Below, piece after piece: positions 1 through 10,909 of a DNA stretch of 64,000 nucleotides. The stretch comes from Syncephalis plumigaleata (lineage: Eukaryota; Zoopagomycota; Zoopagomycetes; Zoopagales; Piptocephalidaceae). The notes below the pieces were generated by a model that worked only from the letters and a program-made list of their open reading frames with translations, was not told the DNA's origin and made no database searches. How positions within the stretch are numbered: the first letter of the stretch is position 1; every line of letters starts with the position of its first letter. Location of the stretch: positions 682,001-746,000 of the forward strand of contig JAIXMF010000002.1 in the NCBI GenBank assembly GCA_025201365.1. Direction: 5' to 3'. The position numbers were made by a program, and so were the translations under genes.

Positions 1-2398
1 CTCGACAAAAGGAGCAGCAAAAACGAAGATTGGATAGTCAAGAACAGGAGATGGATACTGGTAATGAAATCACGAACATTGAATCTAATAATGCAGAAGA
101 AACGCGAACAAAGAGAACCAAACGTAAGCTATCGATATATATATAAATGAACAACTATACTAACACGTTTAATAGATCAAATGGATACAGAAACAGTTGT
201 GGAAGGCACATCATCAGATATTGCGACAACCATGGAAACTACGACGACAGATAATGCGACAGCTGTGACGGAGAATGCTAATCCACTTGCTGAAGAACAA
301 CCAAGGTATGTCACTAATTTAGTATAGAATGTGTCATTGATTGATTTCGTAATTAGAAGCGACAAGTCTTGCACTGTACTAGTCAGTCCTTTAACGACAA
401 GTATAACTGAGTCGCAATTGACTGAACTATTCAAGCAGGTAAATTGATGAGATGCATTTTACTATTGATGCTTTAATTGTTCTTCTCTTCCACTTCTTCT
501 ATAGTTTGGTGAAGTCAAGAGTGTATTGCTAGTGAGGGAACAAACGGGTGAATCCAAGTCATACGGATATGTTACATTCAAAGCACTTGTAAGATGATTA
601 TAGAATTGAAACGGCTAATGAGCTAAGTAACAATTTATATGACACATGAATAGGCCGGTGCGATAAAAGCATTGGATCAAGGTCAGATCACAATGAAGAC
701 TGATTCTACGGAGGAACTAGTAATAAAGATTAGTGCTGCCTCTCAGCAACATGCCAATCCAACAACACTTTACGTGTGCAACTTTAGCAAGCAAATGACC
801 AAAGAACGACTACACTCGTATTTCTCACCGGTAAGTATGGTCATACTAGATTAGAACGAAGCGTACTAATATCAATATGAATAGTATGGCAACATTGTAT
901 CGATTCGTTTACCTGCAGCTCGTCAGCAGAAAGCACGCCAATTTGCCTATATCGAATATGAACAGCCGGTAAGTTTATTCGTTCATTCACGGCACTATGG
1001 AATGTCAGTCAAACTAACCGGCAATGCTATTATTCATTAAATGTACACTAGTCCGAGGCACAGCGGCACTCGTAATGAACGGACAATGGAATGCAGAAGA
1101 GAACCGAGCATGGTCGGTAGCTATTTCCGATCCATCACGCAAGTCGAATAGACAAGCAAGAGAGCAGGATGGGTCATCAGCCACCTCCTCATCCTCATCT
1201 GCAGACGCTCGTCAGTTGTATGTTTCCAATTTTCCTCATAGTACAACGAAGGAAGAACTCGTTCAACTATTTGGACAGGTAAGTGTTTTGCTAAACATGA
1301 ATGTAACACGTAATAACCAATAGCATGGAATACAATTAGTTTGGTGGACTATGCGATGTACGTATTCTACTTAATAATCAAGGGAAATCCAAAGGATGTG
1401 GATTCGTCGAGTATTACACACAGGTAAGTTTCTTGAGAAAGAGAAAGAGAAAGAAAGCAATCAATCATAGCATAGTTTAACTTATGCATGCTACTCTCCT
1501 TATAGGCCAGTGCTCAGGCTGCTCTTGCCCTTAACGCACACCTTATGGGTGGTCGACATTTATCGGTAGTCCCAGCCGATCCTAGTAAGCGGTAATGCAC
1601 TATTAGTACATGTCATGACAATACACGCTAACTTTCAACTCTAGTGGTCATGGCAAACGAGACACTGTCACACCACCGAATCATTTGACGGGAACGCTTA
1701 GGATTACCCAACTACCCGATGATATCACCGAGGAAACAGTAAGGGACCCTTTCCTTGGTAAGTTATACCCTACTCAACCAGTTTAATTACATGCATCTAA
1801 ATGATATATCAAGCATGGACAAGTGCTTAAGGTCAAGCTATTTGGACACGGTGGAGCAATGGTCAAGTATGGTACAGATGAAGTAAGTGGTGACTCTATT
1901 TGACATTGACTGTCTCCTTGCTATTTCCTCATTGTCAATAACACGGTAAATGATAGGAGGCCAATCGAGCTGTGCTAGCCATGAACGATTTCGAGATTGT
2001 ACCTGAGCATCGAATTAGTGTAATGTCTGCACAACAGAGTGCATTAACATCATCTATATCTGCTATTACTAGTACTAGCACTACTTCTAGCACAACAGGC
2101 ATCAATCCAAACACGTAAGTAATAGCAATAGTAGATCTATTAATAGTCGATTACATAACATACTAATGGTAGAACAAACAGTGTCACAAGTTTAATGCCA
2201 CGTCATTTGAGTAATCCGAATCAACGACGACGACGTTTAACATCGAATATCACACCATCAACGGTGACACGTAGTTCAACAACTAACACTGAAAACGACC
2301 AATCACAGTCTGAATCAACTACAACTGCTACAACTGCTACTATTGATCGTAGTAATGATGATTTTCGTAAATTGTTTTTACAATCTAAAACTAAATAA
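1..2398 (+). CDS. PRP24: SART3/Prp24-like U4/U6 snRNP recycling factor (5' part missing)
   Basis: Nuclear RNA-binding protein that re-anneals U4 and U6 snRNAs after splicing. The window opens inside the gene, in a basic and acidic linker (RQKEQQKRRLDSQEQE) like the one before the RRMs of SART3. Four RRMs follow across short introns: RRM1 about 358-750 (GYVTF), RRM2 about 757-1000 (TLYVCNF, FAYIEYE), RRM3 about 1210-1590 (QLYVSNF, GCGFVEY) and a weaker RRM4 about 1690-2030. The last residues, SNDDFRKLFLQSKTK, match the conserved C-terminal Lsm2-8-binding motif of Prp24/SART3, which is the strongest identification. Introns seen at 124-176 and after about 306, 438, 588, 830, 969, 1278, 1421 and elsewhere. 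The HAT-repeat half of a SART3-type protein, if present, lies upstream of position 1, so SART3-type and Prp24-type architectures cannot be told apart here. Confidence 0.88.
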
Positions 2399-3940
2399 GT
2401 TACAGGTCAATCATTGACTAGTAACATAATAAACCGTAAAGGATTGTTTTCCATCTACTATTGAATGATCTTGTGTTCATTAGTATATTTGTAGCAAACA
2501 AGATAATTTGTGGTCATTATTCCCACCAAATAAGATAAATAGATATTGATGCATTAGTACAGCGGGTGTGTGTTCATTTCATTTCATTAAAAAGTGCTTG
2601 ATCCCAACTAATCACTCGCTCCTTTTTTCCCTTCTCTTTCTTTCTCACTCTTCCTCTTTACATGGTTCCTTGGTGAAATTACCCTTGTTGCGCGTATAAC
2701 CCCTCATTCTTTCTTTCTCCATCCTTCTCTTCCTACTAAACTACTAGCACTACCATTCCTAGCACCTGGATATTATCAAAGACGAGAACGAGAACGATTA
2801 CAATCACTGATTGCTCTACTTTTTATCCTAGTATATTGTGTTTTCATCGTTGACCTACCTCTCTGGAGTTTCCAAAGATTGGTAAGTGTTTGCCTCTCGA
2901 ATCTAGTGGTGTTGCGCGTGCATATACTGACTATTCTATGCTCTACTCTATTACGATGCTTGAGATCACTATTTACAAGATGGTGAATAAAAGATGGGGT
3001 AGCGCGAATTGTGGCTATATGCTTTCTTTCACCAGTCTGGGATGGATAATAATAACAATATATGCGCTATACTTTGACGAGGGATTGTCCTATAGGCTAA
3101 TCACTCAAGCTGCTTAAACTTAGTATACAGAGATTTATTTATTTATTTATTACTGTAATAATGGTAATAGACGATATGTTATCAAATCTATTGTGGTGAT
3201 TCGTCTAGCAAAGTATGTGAGCACGCGTGTATGATATGTGATGGATGTAGCGACTATACTGTTGCGCTGCATCCAAGGCAGAATTGATTGGTGAATATGC
3301 GCGCATCATCATCATACTTGTGTGAGTAGGCGTTTTTTTTCCTTCAACATTATTAATTAATTAATTGATCATTGGTTTACTTTTGTAGATTCAATCCATT
3401 TACTAACTATCATTTTGATAATTGATATATACATATATTCATTTCTAGTGATTGCATCGGTTACACTTGACGTGACGCGGTGACCATTTCTCTATCTCTC
3501 ACTTCTCACTTACTTTCTACTCTCTCTCACTCTCACTTACTTCTCCTCTCTACTCTCTGACTTGTGTTGTGCGTTCTTTTCATTGTACTATAGGCGAACT
3601 TCACCTATATATAAACTTATATCTTATACTGCTTTTGCACTATTCAGCAATTGTACGTAAGCTGCTCATTTTCTATTCCACGTACATTTGCACGCACCCT
3701 TCCTTCGTTTTCCTCACTCGATCTGTTCTCTTTTAACTTTCTTTTGTGTGTGGCCGTTTCAGATCAGATCAGATTGAACGTGCGTGTGTGTTAGTTGTTG
3801 TTTGGTTGTGTCTAAAACTGCATCTTAACACACGTACATCATATATACGCGCACATTAGTATTGTGGTTGTCGTATTTGCACTAGCTTTTGCCACCGTTT
3901 TTATCGCCACGACATATCGTCGACCGGTGGCTTTATTATT
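2399..3940. other. Intergenic, pyrimidine-rich promoter region; possible small membrane peptide
   Basis: Long CT-rich tracts (2625-2730, 3488-3560, 3700-3740) of the kind found ahead of highly expressed fungal genes precede DHH1. A stretch at about 2741-2998 reads as a hydrophobic peptide (LLALPF... then LIALLFILVYCVFIV) but has no in-frame ATG. A second hydrophobic frame at 2890-3117 ends in a stop. I could not join them through a clean intron, so no gene is called. Confidence 0.3.
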
Positions 3941-5874
3941 ATGGCGTCCAATATGCTTACGCAGCATCAGCAGCAAGTAAAGTAAGTAATAACAGGTTAA
4001 CAAAAATAGTAACCACTACGATTAGCTGATCCAACCATAAATTATTGCAATTACTGTCTTCTTCCTCAGTGATGACCATGAAGATTGGAAGACAAAGTTA
4101 AACTTGCCCACCAAAGATACTCGACCACAAACCGAGGTAATATTTATTTCTCAATTTGTTCCACTATAATCATCGGCGTTTACTTAACCTGTCTCGATTG
4201 CTGCTATTCAGGATGTTACGGCAACTAAAGGAAACGAATTCGAAGACTATTTCCTAAAACGTGAACTGCTTATGGGCATATTTGAGGCTGGCTTTGAGCG
4301 GCCATCGCCTATTCAGGAGGAATCGATTCCTATCGCGTTGACAGGTCGTGATATCTTGGCAAGAGCAAAAAACGGTACCGGTAAAACGGCCGCCTTTGTC
4401 ATTCCATCGCTGGAGAAGGTGGTTACGCGTAAAGCAAAGATCCAAGCATTGTTACTCGTACCAACACGTGAACTGGCCCTACAAACCTCGCAAGTTTGTA
4501 AGAATCTTGGCAAACATCTAGGTGTTCAAGTCATGGTGACAACGGGTGGTACCACGCTCAAGGATGATATCATGCGATTGGCCGATCCAGTTCATATTCT
4601 TGTAGGTACACCGGGCCGTATTCTTGACTTGGCAAGTAAAGGTGTCGCCGACTTTAGCGAATGCCCAACATTTGTTATGGACGAAGCCGACAAACTACTT
4701 AGTCCCGAATTCTCGCCGGTAGTAGAACGACTATTAGGATTCTTCCCAAAGGATCGACAGATTATGCTTTACAGTGCCACCTTTCCCATTATTGTTAAAA
4801 ACTTTAAGGTAATCTTATACTCATTACTACTACTATTATTAATATCAGCTCTAATTGCTAACCTACTAATTCATTCATTCAGGACAAGTACATGACAAAA
4901 CCATACGAAATCAATCTTATGGACGAATTAACACTACGTGGTGTGACACAATACTATGCATTTGTCGAGGAACGTCAAAAAGTGCACTGTCTCAATACGC
5001 TTTTCTCTAAACTTCAAATTAATCAGTCTATCATTTTCTGTAATTCAACCAATCGCGTTGAACTGCTCGCCAAAAAGATCACCGAGCTCGGCTACTCCTG
5101 CTTCTATAGTCATGCTAAAATGCCGCAACAAAACCGAAATCGCGTCTTCCACGACTTCCGTAACGGCGTCTGCCGTAATCTCGTTTGTTCCGACTTGTTA
5201 ACCCGTGGTATTGATATCCAGGCCGTTAACGTTGTCATCAACTTTGACTTTCCTAAAAATGCCGAGACATATTTGCATCGAATAGGTCGTAGTGGTAGAT
5301 TCGGCCATTTGGGTCTAGCCATTAATCTCATCACCTATGATGACCGATTCAACTTGTACAAGATCGAGCAAGAACTCGGCACAGAAATTGAACCCATTCC
5401 TCCAGTGATTGACAAACGATTGTATGTAGCACCTAATCTATTGGATGAAGCAGCAGGCCAACCACGCGTAACTCCACAACAACAAGCCAACAGCAGCAAC
5501 AATTGCAACAGCAATTCCAACAACAGCGTCAATATCAAAGGCACATGCACCAGCAACATCATGGTCAGCATCAAGTGCAACAGTATGTGGCGACACATCA
5601 TCAACAATCTGCACAAGCAGTATCGCATTCGCATCAGCCATCGAATCAGCATCGAAATCCTCATCATCATCAACAACAACATCACCATAATCAACATCAT
5701 CATCATCAGCAACATCATCATCCACAACGTCGTCGTGGCGGTGGACGTGGCGGTGGTGGACATGGTGCAAATCATCATCATCAACAGCATCACCATCATC
5801 AACAGCATCACCATCAACAGCAGCAACAACAACAACAGCAGCAACATGGTGGTGCTGGTGTGAATGGACAATAG
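3941..5874 (+). CDS. DHH1: DEAD-box RNA helicase Dhh1/DDX6
   Basis: Cytoplasmic P-body helicase that promotes mRNA decapping and translational repression. Exons 3941-3981, 4070-4136, 4212-4808 and 4883 onward join in frame. The family signature [20 protein letters not shown] is followed by the Q motif ([10 protein letters not shown]), Walker A (AKNGTGKT), PTRELA, GTPGR, DEAD, SAT, then in domain 2 [16 protein letters not shown] and [11 protein letters not shown]. The core is full length. The C-terminal tail is unusual: rich in Gln and His, with an [11 protein letters not shown] block and a final poly-Q. To reach this tail the frame must change by one base near 5484-5487; a lost A in CAACAAG would do it. 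Without the change the frame ends at 5863 with a low-complexity tail unlike the family. Confidence 0.93.
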
Positions 5875-6103
5875 AGTGGTGTGTAAATTAGTAGTAATCA
5901 ACACTAGTCTCACATGTGTACATGACATATACACTCCTCCTCAAGATATTCAGTAATGACAATGCTCGATATATATAACAACAATTATAACATTTACACT
6001 CTACTTCGCTTAACCTTTCCTTTATTTTAGTTTCCATTCTAGACGAGATACTTTCTCATATCTTTGTGTTATCAAAGATCCTCGTCTCTTACTCTCCTCA
6101 TTT

Positions 6104-6138
<35 letters not shown>

Positions 6139-6543
6139 GTCATACAGCTGAATATCGTATTGATGCTAATGATTCCCTATCCTTCTCTTTATTCGACCAT
6201 GGAACTTGATTATATATACATACTCATCTACCACTCGCTCTCGTTGCTTATGATTGATTGATTGATCAATCGATTAAACATACGGTTTAATGATCTATTG
6301 ACATCTCATTTATATCCTATTTCTATATATATATATATATTATATATGAAAGGATGAATGACCATGCTCCTCCTTGTCTATTCTATACAATAACTTTCTT
6401 ACAGTTAGTTTGTATATATATATAGACGTAATTGCATTGAATATGATATAGATGAAATAAATAGTAACCTATGTTTTTACGACTCTAATAATATGCATAT
6501 CATTGTAAAGAAATGATGAACTATATGGATTTATTGATGTTTG
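5875..6543. other. Intergenic AT-rich DNA with (CTA)n repeat
   Basis: Contains a CTA triplet run at about 6104-6138, AT runs at 6327-6346 and 6414-6424, and no supportable gene. The open frame over the CTA run (6064-6261) is simple repeat only. Confidence 0.6.
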
Positions 6544-8170
6544 TTACAGTTCGCCATATTCATATAGTACTTGCATACGTTGGTTATGGGAACTGCCTAT
6601 CGTACCAAGCATTGTGTCAACTCTCAAATGCCCACCAATGTTAGACACTTCCAATTCGCGTATTATTTCTTTTGTACTGATGTCTACGAGCAATCTATTG
6701 TGTTCATAATTATGATCTCTTATAAGAAACTCATAGAGATCTCCAATGATATGTTTGATGGATATTGTACCCTGTATTTGTAATACTTGATCGTCATTGT
6801 AAGTTAGGTCTGTCCATACTTTTGCTAGGCTGGAACCAAATATTGAATGCGTGTATCCAGCCCTTAATAATGGAATGGGTATATGTTGGTCAGATACAGT
6901 GTAGCAGTTACGTGGAGTATGGCTTTGACCATTAGATGCTACGTTATGGATTATGTATGGATTATAATAATAATTACCAAGTAATTTGATGATCATATAT
7001 GAATCGTACGAGTTATACGCTTCTAGCCACGCTTTCGGTATTTTTATAGGTAGTTCAAACCAGCCACTTCGCAATTGTACAACAGGATTATTGCTCGAGA
7101 ACTGATATAATGCCCATTCAATACGATCCATTCTATAACCAACTACTCTGGCCGTGTATACTATTGCTGTATTATTGGTTGTTTTGTAGAAACATGCAGC
7201 TCCATGTATCATCAACGCTTCCTGGACACATGATACTGTTATCTATATCGAATACGATTATATTGGCTGAATGTATTGATTGTTAGTACTAGTTATATGG
7301 CATCATTGTACAATTATCACTCTTACTTTTATAAATTTGCGAATCATTAACTAGCACTTGTGATTTGTCCACTAATAACGCCCATTTCCCCTCGACCGTC
7401 TTCATTCGATATGGTACTGGAACATCGAATGTAGTGAAAATACCACCATGTTTACGAGAAAGTATTCTTACATTATAGTTGGTATTGTTTTCAAATACAT
7501 CAGGGCGTATTGCTATGTAATGGTCACCTGTGACATAATCGTCCTTAGTTTCATTGCCACTACCCAACGAAAGAACATTAGGCGAGGTGGAGAACGTACT
7601 GTTATATACAATGTTGTTGCTTACTCTAAGATCTGAATGTGGCAAATATTCAAAAGTATAATTATGACCTGGTGTTTTGGCTGAGCGATTTCGCTGCGTA
7701 ATAAATATACGATGATTATCAGCATCTATGCTATAACATACTCCATCCTTGTCATGCTCCATATCAATACGCGTGGTATTGCATCGTCCATATCGCCAAT
7801 TATTCTCGGTGCTCACTCGTCGACGATATGTGTTGTACCAGTCCACATTCTCTAGTAGATCGGCTCGTTTATCCGATGTACATGGATTGTTGACATCCGT
7901 GCATATACACCATAATACGAAATCCATTTCTTTAGCATAATAGACTCCTGATAGGAAATCCCTATGGTATAGTTCTTGCCATAATGCTCTATCATTTCGA
8001 ATACTGCTTCTTAACGAGTGACAACATGCTGATAACGCAATAATTCGATATGACTAAGTTGACTACGGAAGACACGCTGGTCATGAAATGGAAGATATTC
8101 AGACAAATAGTAATCTACAAGACGAGTTGGAATTACTCGATATTTCAGTAGTAGTAGTAGTAGTAGACAT
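6544..8170 (-). pseudogene. F-box protein, copy A of a duplicated pair (frame interrupted)
   Basis: F-box proteins recruit substrates to SCF ubiquitin ligases. The N-terminal region reads YLPFHDQRVFRSQL...HIELLR, then LSACCHSLR and ALWQELYHRDFL, the usual F-box end pattern, followed by NTYRRRVSTENNWRYGRCN, as seen after the F-box in many FBX proteins. The rest is probably a beta-propeller-like substrate domain (repeated short Trp- and Asp-containing strands, e.g. RIEWALYQFSSNNPVVQLRS). One intron separates about 7289 and 7250. Compared with copy B (25664-27290), this copy lacks one T in a T-run near 8030 and two bases near 7205, so the frame breaks at least twice; the two-base gap is not homopolymer-related. 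The ATG at 8170 leads into Thr repeats. It may be a true pseudogene or partly an assembly artefact. Confidence 0.6.
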
Positions 8171-8526
8171 AGTGGAATGAATAAGAAAGACGATATGGGT
8201 AGAGAAATACAATGACGTTATTTTACTCAAGAACACACAGCTTATTAGTAGAAACAAAAGGCAAACTGCGCTAATTAGGCGGTATAATCTGATACGTGTA
8301 GTATTGTGACAGGTGTAAACATGTTTCCTTATAAGTGGACAACAATCTCCTTGTTGTTACATCTTGTCACAGCAATAAAAAGTAGGCTAATTAGCATTAC
8401 TATCTTATTTTACCACCACCATTATTATAATTATTATTCACTTTGCTATATTGATTCCACATTCTTTGTGTCTTTTTGTTCAGATTACTACTACTACTAC
8501 TACTACTACAGCAATTACTCAGTAGC
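8171..8526. other. Intergenic between F-box copy A and YOS9
   Basis: The first about 130 bases, upstream of F-box copy A, resemble the matching flank of copy B (27291-27420), so the duplication reached beyond the coding part. The remainder is AT-rich and holds a short CTA run just before the YOS9 start. No gene seen. Confidence 0.5.
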
Positions 8527-10753
8527 ATGCAACAGCATCACGCCCTTGGTTCAGGGACAATACGTTCGTGGACTATACTTACATCTCTACTATGGTTAGT
8601 TGCTGGATTACCTAAGGGAATTGATGTAGTGGCAGGTGCAGGTGCTCGTGGTGCTATCCACCTGCCTACATTTATAGAAGACATCAAGGCTCGTCCACGG
8701 TATAACATGCACTTTGAAGAGTCGATTATATCGGATAGCCAACTGTCTAAGCTGTATCCTAGTCTGCCAACAGTAGTAAGTCGCATAAGCGATAGTTCGG
8801 ACTATTGCTAACATATCATTATTGCTATAAAAAAGGATGTAGAATCATCCAAGGTAAGTTATAGGAATGGTATTTCTGGTCGATTTAATTGTTAATTATA
8901 CTAACCATTGTTGTTACAGCATCAGTTATTGCCAGGCGAACAGTTTATGATGTCGATAGGTACTCGACAACGATATGTTTGTCGTATACCGGACTATTGG
9001 CTAAAGATGCTGCACAGACATCCACCGAGAATGATGACACATCAAAGGATGCGAAGGATACCACGGATGATCAAGCGTCCAAGAGTGAAGCCGAACTCGA
9101 AGTGGAACGTGTTCACAATGCCACTCAACTGCTGGAACCGATGAAGGATAGTTGTATCTATCATGTAAGTGACATATCATATAATCTAATTGATCGGTGA
9201 ATAACACTTGTAATAAATGTAGAATCAAGGCTGGTGGACCTACGAATTCTGCTATGGCAAATCAGCACGTCAAATTCATAATCCTATTGACGATGCAGAT
9301 GAGGCGATGACCCACGTACTAGGCTACTATGACAAGCGCATCGCTCTAAGCTCGAATGACGCCATTCATGGTCCATCTGATGTCGATCGGATGATTCCAC
9401 GGCAAGATCGGAAGAGTCGCATCCTCGGGTTCATCAAGCTCAAGCGACCAAGTCGGGCAATCGGGATGGTGCCACTGCGTTGGATGTTCGGGAGAACGTC
9501 GCTATCTCACGCAATACTGGACGGGTGGTACGCTGTGTGACTTGACAGGTGAACCACGTAGTATTGAAGTACAGGTAGGTGTCTACATGGAAAGGAAGCA
9601 TGATGTTCATTTGATGATGATAATCTAACTGTTTACACATCGAATGCTAGTACTATTGTAATCCACAGGAAGGCGAGAAGATCTCGTATGCCGATGAACC
9701 AGGCACTTGTCGCTATGTCATGATAGTGCATACCCCTCGTCTATGTCAGGCTCCATCATTTGCGGTGGCACAACGAGGTGAAGCCGAACAAGTTAATTGC
9801 CAGCTGGTAGTAAGCGATGCAATGTATCTGCGTGCTAAGAAACGAGCCATCGCACGTATTAATGATCAGGAGAATGAACAAAAGGAATCGACGGAACAGC
9901 AACAGCAGGAGGCGGAACAATCATCGAATGAAGCGATTAAGAAAAAGAAAAAGACGATTAAGAAACCACTCAATGTCAAGATGATGGAGCAGCATGGTAA
10001 AGAAGCAGATGCCAATAATCCATTAAATAATGGTAAAGAAACAAAGACGAAGAATACGAATGATAAAGCGGCAAAAAGCAGAATATGCAAGATTATCCCA
10101 ATGCTAATCCATTCAATGCCATGTCTAAACAATGGAAGAAGATCATGGAACAACAGATGAATTTGTTAAATAATGCATTGAAATCGGCATCATCTAATCA
10201 AGGAAAGGGAAGCCAGGCAAGAAGCATCGACTACAACCAAACGACCGGGTACAGTGCAACGTGACGGCAATACCAATAGCAACAAGAAGAATAAGAATAA
10301 ACAGAAAGAAGGTGATGACGACGATGATGAAAGCGAGGAATCCAATCAGCAACATGGTGGTCTATTCAATATACTAAAGCCTATTATGGCTACGGTAGAT
10401 GAGAATGGCCGTATTCAGATGAGACCATTTGGCGGATCACCCGATGGAGACGATGAGGCAATGAAGGCAATGAAGGTAAAATGAATAGGATTATTAGCAA
10501 TATGAATAATGCTTAACTAGATGATATGCTAGGCACGTTGGAAGCAATAGAAAAGACGTATGAGCAATTATTGGCATCCTTGGGTAATATGGAGTCATTA
10601 AATGACTTGTTCCCTAAGGAATTACTAACGGGACAGTCAACCAAGACAAATGATCAATCGCAAGAGGATAATCAACAGGAAAGGTCTAGCAATGATGATA
10701 GTAAGAAGAGTAAGAAGAAGAGATCAAGTCAATCGATACATGAAGAGCTTTAA
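8527..10753 (+). CDS. YOS9: OS-9/Yos9-type ER quality-control lectin
   Basis: ER-lumen lectin of the Hrd1 ligase complex that reads trimmed N-glycans on misfolded glycoproteins for ERAD. The ATG at 8527 is followed by a hydrophobic signal segment (ILTSLLWLVAGL). The MRH domain is clear: YVCRIPD, CIYHNQGWWTYEFCYGK (about 9150-9260), later QYWTGGTLCDLTGEPRSIEV (about 9512-9574) and GTCRYVMIVHTPRLC (about 9702-9750). The protein ends in HEEL, an HDEL-type ER-retention signal, as yeast Yos9 ends in HDEL. The middle tail is low-complexity, rich in Lys, Gln and Asn. The frame changes near 8994, 9403, 9497 and 10070, and again near 10207. A single lost base (TTT to TT, GGG to GG, GG to G) accounts for the first three, which points to assembly error and not decay. 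Introns include about 8777-8834 and one near 10480-10520. Confidence 0.88.
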
Positions 10754-10909
10754 GCAATGATCATAGTAATAATAAATCTATAAATATGCGTAGTTACTTT
10801 GACGTGTATGTGTATATATGTGATGAATTTATTGTATTCATTCTCGAATTGATTGAGCAGCTACGATATTTGTAATCAGATTACTCGATGATGTAGATAT
10901 CTCTACTAA

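Noticed and set aside
5461-5510. Programmed ribosomal frameshift in DHH1
   Set aside because: The same one-base loss occurs in many unrelated genes here, so sequence error is simpler. No slippery site or stimulatory structure is evident.
5335-5934. Long minus-strand open frame rich in Met and Leu
   Set aside because: It is the complement of the CAT/CAA repeats coding the Dhh1 tail and has no family character.
6064-6261. Leucine-rich small open frame
   Set aside because: Produced by a CTA triplet run.
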